From: Blasia pusilla
Taxonomy: Eukaryota > Marchantiophyta > Marchantiopsida > Blasiales
Reading direction: 5' to 3'
Assembly (NCBI GenBank): GCA_050084515.1
Contig: CM114274.1
Span: forward strand, 33,666,001 to 33,730,000
Length of the DNA: 64,000 nt
The notes below the pieces were generated by a model that saw only the letters and a program-made list of their open reading frames with translations, searched no databases and was not told the origin of the DNA. Shown here one piece after another: positions 58,182 through 64,000 of this stretch; within the stretch, counting starts at the first letter, position 1, and every line of letters starts with the position of its first letter. The translations under genes were made by a program, and so were the position numbers.

Positions 58182-59095
58182 ACATGCTGTAGCGGGTCAA
58201 GGGCCACTTCCCAAAGTGGAAAGTCAACTATACTCCAAAGTGAAAACTTACACAAAACAGTAATTTTTTTTCCTATATGGCTCCAAATAAGTCGAAACGA
58301 AGGGGAAATCTGCTCTCTCAGGTTACGCGTGGCCTCAGCACATCATCCTTGACATCATGAGGTTGTCCTATAATATCTCCAAAGGCGCTCTACTAGATCT
58401 CTCCAATCTATCCTAAAAGTTTTAACAAGGGAGCGGGGGGAATCGAATGCAAGAGCAAGGAGATTGAGGGACAGGAGCGAGCTTTTTTCCAACTATACGA
58501 CCAACTTGACCCCTCCCAGTCTCGAGCCAGTGACATGCTGATCCTCTCCCATCCAACTAACCAAAGCTCTAAAACGACTACAAGTCAGGGAAGTCATTTA
58601 GTTCCAACTAATATACCAACGTTATCTTCTAACCCCAACCCCCCACTTGCTGTAGCGAGTCAAGGGCTACTTCCCAAAGTGGAAAGTCAACTATACTCCA
58701 AATGGAAACTTACACGAAATAGTAATTTTCTCTATATGGCTCCAAATAAGCCAAAAAAAGGGGAAACCTGCTCTCTCATGTTACGCGTGGCCTCACCATG
58801 TCATCCTCGACCTCATGAGGTTGTCCTCTCGTATCTCCAAAGGGGCTCTACTAGATCTCGCCGATCTATCCTAAAAGTTGTAACAAGGAAGCGGGGGGAA
58901 TGAAATGCAAGAGCAAGGAGAGTGAAGGAGAGGAGCGAGCTTTTTTCCAGCTATACGACCAACCTGTCCCCACCCAGTCTCAAGCCGGTGACATGTTGAT
59001 CCTCTTCCCATCCAACTAACCAAAGATCTAAAATGACCACCAAGTCTAGGAAGTCATTTAGTTCCAACTAATATACCAATGTTATCTTCTAACAC
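58182..59095 (+). repeat. Direct duplication of a ~460-bp unit
   Basis: Unit 1 (58182-58645) and unit 2 (58646-59095) share TGCTGTAGCGGGTCAAGGGC/TGCTGTAGCGAGTCAAGGGC at the start and CCAACTAATATACCAACGTT-like sequence at the end. The first ~220 bases of unit 1 belong to the outer part of the right inverted-repeat arm, so unit 2 is an extra arm end in direct orientation. Confidence 0.85.
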
Positions 59096-62000
59096 CCCCC
59101 TCCCCCACCCTCCCCTAACCTTAAATGTAGATCTTTATCTAGTAAGAAAGCCCGTGCATCGCAGAACCGTAAATTTTATTTTTATTTTTTAAAATCCCTG
59201 ATCGAGATCTTGATCAAGGTTCAGATAGCGTGGAGTGTGTTTGCGTCACAGTCAAAATTCTCTGTTTGACGATGCGTTGCTCGCCATCTGGCCATCCAAC
59301 TACAATATAGTTGCATTTGATCAAAATGGTTCATGGTCCAATGACATGGCGCTATGGAGTAAGTCACGAGTGTTCATCCTTAGGAAAATCCTCAAGATGC
59401 GTACTCTTTTGTCGCCCAACATTAGCCAACTACATCCACCGCATCACCTTCAATATAGATCCTTAGATATGAACTAGTCATCACACTTCAGCATGAGCCA
59501 CCATGAGAAATGGTGCACAAGTTATGGTCATGCCACCTGGAGCCAGAATGGTTTATCACACTCCTGATTGTTTTGTGGCATCACGAGCATGCTGACTTCC
59601 TGTTGCTCCCCTTGAAATGAGTACGTCTCCCACTCGCTAACGATCATCAAGAGTCTTGCACCTGATGATGAGAGGCGTAAGAGGTAGTATACACACTACT
59701 GCTGAAGCATCCGGACGCTCGAAAATGCCTGAGATCTTCACGGTGGGAGTGGACATAGATCAGGTGACAATGTACACACTACCACAAAGGAGAGGAAATA
59801 TGACGAGTTGGTGCAGGAAACATTGTCAATAATTAATGAAAACTCATAAGGTGAAGAACTGATAGAAGGTGGTGGCAGAGGCCGCATTCAAGAGGAGATG
59901 AATCCATGCTATGGCCAAGAAAGAATGGGACTGAGAGAATGATGACTCACTTGGAAGAGATAGGGATTCAAGAAACCTGGACACAAGTTTATTAACCAGG
60001 ATTCGTAGCAAGAGTTTCACTAAGTTCATGTAGAATGGCTCAATTTCCAAACCGGTTTGAGTTGAGTCCTAGTTTCATTGGTGTATCTACACTTTCCCAT
60101 ATTCACATACTTGTGATGCAAATTCGCCATCTTCAATGACTCAAACTGGCAGAAAAGGACATAAGCAAGAGGCTCCTATCAATACCTAAAAGTTGCGTTC
60201 ACCCGGTTTCAAAAAAGAGAAATGGAAAAGAGAGAAGGTATTTTGTGGGCAAGGATAAAACGTAACTATTAGCCAAGATGATCAGAAAAAAACTTCCACA
60301 TTCCTTTCAAAAATGGCCCGGATCCACTAAGAATGAATAAGTATCGCCACTAGGCATATTGTGTCCTACCATCTTCGTCGTTTGCACACTCTTTAAAAAC
60401 AATGAACGGAACTCTGAGACACTAAGCGGTGGTGATAGAATGTGAAGAATGTGTCAAGAACTGATCATGATGAAATCGCTTGGCAGCCGCCAAGATGGTT
60501 GTGACTTCCACTATAAGAGATAATGTCACGACTCTTAGATCCTATTAAAATTATGACCTCCGTGGAGTCAAGCTGGCTTGTTCTAATTTCTTGGATCCGT
60601 CAGCTAATTGTTTGTCACTTGATTCAGGTGGTGATGAATGATTGATTCCGGGATTTGATCAAGTTGTGTGCACTAAAGCTTCTCTTTGGAGGGGATGGGG
60701 AGGACCTCGCAGGCCCCGAGTTAGAGATGCAAGTACCTTTGGACCAAGGAAAAAGGTTTGGATCCGAATTAGTCCCCCCGTTTGGGATTAAATGTCTTCT
60801 CAAACCGTTGCAACTTCCCATTACATCGCCTATGTTTCTCTACAAAGCATGCCATAACATCTTGTAAATCCGGAGTCGTACCTTATGACAAGGCATAAAA
60901 TTGGAGGCGAACGTATGGGCAACGAGGATCCAGGTGAACCCCTTGTTTACCTCGCGGATTGCCATTAGTGAGACAGCGGAAGAGGTAGCAGCTGAGAGTT
61001 ACAAAGAGAAGAGACCCACAGCGTCCCAAGATTGAAGCCAAAATGTCATGCAAAGTCATATTGCCAAATTTTTTTTAGATCCAGGAGAAGGAAAACCACG
61101 GCAGGAGGGGTCCGGAAGCCTTTGGAGGCGACACGTACCTGGGACATTCACATTGCAGAGGCAGGATTACGCTAACAAGTTTACTCAATTTTCCTAACAA
61201 GCTAATTGTAACTACCACACATTTGAAAAAATCACCTTGAGTTCTCTACCATAACTCGAACTTTCCCTCAACCCTGAGCTCCAACTTCACCTCCACCAAG
61301 ACCTCCAATTTCACTTCCACCGACATATGCGAGTTACTTGACATCAACTTTGCAGGTTCAATATCTCCAACTTTGGTTGTGCAGACTCCAATTATACAAC
61401 AGTAATGTCATAACTATCACACACTTGTGTGGATACAATGTGTGAAAGAGTTTCTATGGATGACTTCACTTCTTATAGATGGAAAGAAAAAATTATGCCC
61501 ATATAGGGGATGTATTTTCTTGTTGCCCGTAAACAGAAAAAAAAAAAACATTTTTTTTTCCCATTACCACATGTAAACAAAATTATGTTTACAAATAAAA
61601 AATCACTCTCCAATAATAATATAGATTTTAGATCTTTATTAGAGGGGATGGAAAAAGACACCGTAAGTTAAAAAAAAAAGCCGCCCATTAGTTGAATGTG
61701 TTTTATGCCTCATGAATGAGCGTAACTTTTAAGCAATTTTTTCAATAATGAGCGTTAATCTATGTCAAAAGAAGAACGGGGCATGGATTTACGGTGACGA
61801 TGGATATTCAAATCCAAAACAATGACTTTCAACTTTTTCAACTGAAGCCCTAAACTTTTTTCATGCTTTTTCACCCACTGCGGTGGATGAGTTCGCCGCA
61901 TTTCAGTCAGCCGGCCAAAAAATTGACAGGTATGTGGCCAGGTTCGTTTGTTCAGGAATACGTTCAAGAATGTCTGGTTGAAGTCGAATGTGTGTGAAAT

Positions 62001-62346
62001 AGGCCAAGCAATTCCAAACGTGAGTGTGGGAAGGAGATAGCGGATCAGGCACACGAAAGCCGAGACAAAGGGATTGCAAATCAGTTAATAACCACCTTTA
62101 GGACGCACCCTCGATTATCATGCTGCAGGAATCTTGTGTCAGCCTCGAAGTCTCTACTCTATGCCTGTCCTGTCATGATTGACAAGCTTCACGAATTCGG
62201 CATCTGCAGTATCCGAGATATTTCCTCACACCGGCAGTGAACGGACGATCCTGTTTCAAGTGATCAAGAGTCTGGATATCTTTCCCGAGAATTCACAAAC
62301 TCCGATCTGTGATATCTTATCCCCAAATCCTCGCGACGTTAATGAC
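59096..62346. other. Intergenic sequence upstream of PLAC8 gene 3
   Basis: No gene was recognised. A C-rich stretch lies at 59093-59115. The 59235-59477 frame (80 residues) has no known motif. A and T homopolymers occur near 61539-61560. The final ~300 bases are the presumed promoter of gene 3; an open frame continues upstream of its ATG without another ATG. Confidence 0.35.
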
Positions 62347-64000
62347 ATGGCGGAGAGTCGACAAGGAACGCCTTCTCAGTCAGAGACTTCCCAGTATCGG
62401 CCTCTGGGTTGGAAGACTGGAATCTTCGGCTTTCACAATGATTTCCTCAGTTGTAAGCATTCTTCGATCAAATCGAACTGAAAGTGATATCAGATCAAGT
62501 GACCCGTGCCCGTTCTTAGCTCCAGAATAGCCTCACGTGCCAGGATGAGCTGGGACTTTGAGGCAATAGAATACGGGAGTAGGGGATTCGCCAGGCGGAC
62601 GAATCGTCCAGCCGTGTGCGCAAAGTTCGTCTCGGAATAGTCATCAATCCTTGGATACCTCTCTTCTCGTCCATAAGATTTATCATCGAACAATGATTCA
62701 AGACCTCACGTCTATGGCCAATCACGGAAAAGATCCACCCTTGGACCAAGCCACTTTTTCTCCGCCAAGCACGAGATTCTTGGAGGCTGAAAGATCTTCC
62801 TTCCAATCATTTCCTCCCCACAAATAAAAATAAAGATATCCAATCCGTCTGTCAAGATTTGCCACATTCACTCTATACTGCTTGTCACCACTTTTTTCCG
62901 AAACGTTTTCGAGAGATTCAAACTCTTTCTTGTCCGAGTGCGCATATCTGATGAAAATTGCGGTTCTTAGGTGAACTGAAACTCTTGTTCTCCGCATGCT
63001 AACGAGTTTTCTCACTTGGGCAATGGTCTCCGCATACTTGCGAGTTTTGTCACTGGGTCAGGTATTTGGACATGCATGTGCCCGTGTTTAGTCTTTGGAA
63101 GAATTGGAAATTTCCTCGACGGAGGCGACACGAGTATGGAAACCCTCACCTCACTCCTCCCTGATGCGAATCGATCTGTCCTTTCAGTAGTGAAGGAAAA
63201 TATCGAAGTGAAGGAAAAAATGGGGATAGTAACATGCACGGGGATAACCCTAGACATGCCTCAGGAAGGTTTGGCTTGCAGATTAGCGGTAGCTTAGAAC
63301 CGAAGACACAAAGCGATTCCGTTATACGTAGCTTATTCAAGTCCTGCTTTTGCTCCAGTAAAGAGTCTTGGCCATAACCACATATGATGATGGTAAGATG
63401 AATGTAGCCGTCCTGACTTGAGAAGGACGTTTGTTATGCTTGCTGTAGCCTGCACTCGACATGCCTGTAATTATTGCCTCATGTGGTGCTGTATCACGTA
63501 CCGCTACCGAACGAAGTTACGGGCAAAGTTCAGGTTGCCGGCAGAGCCCTGCAACGATTTCGGGACCCACTTGCTCTGTCATTTCTGTGCCCTTTGCCAA
63601 GAGAACCGCGAGCTTTCGGGTCAAGGTCTTGACATGAGTAAGTCCCTCTACCTTAATCAAAAGACCAACAGTCGGCTTCCTTGCTGCACTTGGAAAAATG
63701 TTTACAGTCGCTTACAGTCGCCTAAAAAGCAGCCAACAAAGGCTTAGAATGTCGATATCCTTGTGACACGCACAAGTTTCGTTACATCTTATGAAAGTGG
63801 ATTTGCTCAACGCCGGAACACTTCAAAAGCAAAAAATATCAGATCCGGGATGCAGTTTTGGATGTAAGCTTTGGTTACCTACACTGACATGGTTACGGTG
63901 TTCAAAAACAACTGACCGCGATTGATCTGAGTGCAGGATTTAATGCTGTTGCGAGTTGCGGTAGTCCTATCTGCCTTAACATGCATACACCTGGTGAGAT
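62347..64000 (+). CDS. PLAC8-family protein, divergent and short (gene 3, partial)
   Basis: Inferred exons are 62347-62452, 63062-63133, 63449-63637 and a last exon from about 63937 that may run off the window. All junctions are phase 1 as in genes 1 and 2, and exon 2 is again 72 nt. The ATG at 62347 is the first in its frame. The N-terminus is only about 25 residues (no Q/P-rich part), then LGWKTGIFGFHNDFLS. Exon 2 gives CIWTCMCPCLVFGRIGNFLD with the canonical CxCPC motif that genes 1 and 2 lost. Exon 3 gives ITYRYRTKLRAKFRLP, CNDFGTHLLCHFCALCQENR and ELSGQGLDM. The length is close to a normal small PLAC8/PCR protein. The last exon is the least certain. Confidence 0.8.

Larger units (their letters stand above)
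52865..58405. repeat. 5.5-kb inverted repeat, arms of ~1.8 and ~2.2 kb
   Basis: The left arm 52865-54690 is the reverse complement of the right arm 56195-58405. Matching blocks are 53720-54690 with 56195-57160 (GC-rich), 53160-53715 with 57165-57656, and 52865-53165 with 58063-58405. The right arm has an extra block at about 57657-58062 absent from the left. Mirror frames confirm it: MHHFFHNVQS at 53402 (minus) and 57455 (plus), QFQDLTTGLWQLRP at 54080 (minus) and 56785 (plus). The arms have no recognisable protein. The spacer carries a gag-like frame. It may be a foldback-type element or an inverted duplication. Confidence 0.88.

Noticed and set aside
52865-58405. Inverted-repeat arms considered as an LTR pair
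   Set aside because: LTRs of one element are direct repeats; these are inverted and have no pol between them.
62179-62346. Upstream extension of PLAC8 gene 3
   Set aside because: The frame is open but has no ATG; 62347 is the first methionine codon.
1-64000. CRISPR arrays, rRNA or tRNA genes, bacterial operons
   Set aside because: No short regularly spaced repeats with unique spacers and no rRNA or tRNA sequences were recognised; the window is eukaryotic.

Overview
This window looks like nuclear DNA of a land plant, most likely a non-flowering one such as a bryophyte or lycophyte. The evidence is three spliced genes of the plant PLAC8 (PCR/FWL) family with GT-AG introns, set among degenerate plant-type LTR retrotransposons, a MULE, a Helitron and satellite-like repeats. 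The species was not identified. The lineage is an inference from compact introns and from the type of Ty3/gypsy elements present.

Layout. 1-3.1 kb: broken Ty3/gypsy pol of one lineage. 3.1-9.6 kb: mostly unrecognised sequence, with a three-copy tandem repeat at 6.3-7.2 kb that contains a (GA)26 tract. 9.7-11.8 kb: decayed MULE transposase. 12.8-15.1 kb: about 153-bp satellite units interrupted by a 1029-bp solo LTR with a 5-bp target duplication. 16.1-16.3 kb: LTR/PPT fragment of a second gypsy family. 19.7-21.7 kb: PLAC8 gene 1. 24.4-30.1 kb: Ty1/copia element on the minus strand, gag-less, hit by a second copy of the same solo LTR. 31.8-34.4 kb: PLAC8 gene 2. 34.6-45.2 kb: a nested pair of Ty3/gypsy relatives. 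49.6-51.6 kb: Helitron Rep/Pif1 helicase remnant. 52.4-59.1 kb: tandem duplications and a 5.5-kb inverted repeat with a gag-like spacer. 62.3-64 kb: PLAC8 gene 3, running off the edge.

The most interesting object is the plus-strand gypsy element at 35500-42930. Between its protease and reverse transcriptase it carries a nearly complete DNMT3-like cytosine-5 methyltransferase domain (37724-38687), and its integrase ends in a PHD finger (41950-42093). It sits inside the integrase of a minus-strand relative, with a 4-bp TCTC duplication, and that relative keeps the methyltransferase C-terminus and the PHD finger. This supports a retrotransposon family carrying both a potential DNA-methylation writer and a chromatin reader. 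Its LTRs are also arranged as a circular permutation.

The PLAC8 genes share a phase-1 intron pattern. Genes 1 and 2 also share their leader and 3' flank, so they are a duplicated pair with long Q/P-rich N-termini. Gene 3 is a short, divergent relative. All transposon coding regions seen here carry stops or frameshifts, so none looks autonomous now.
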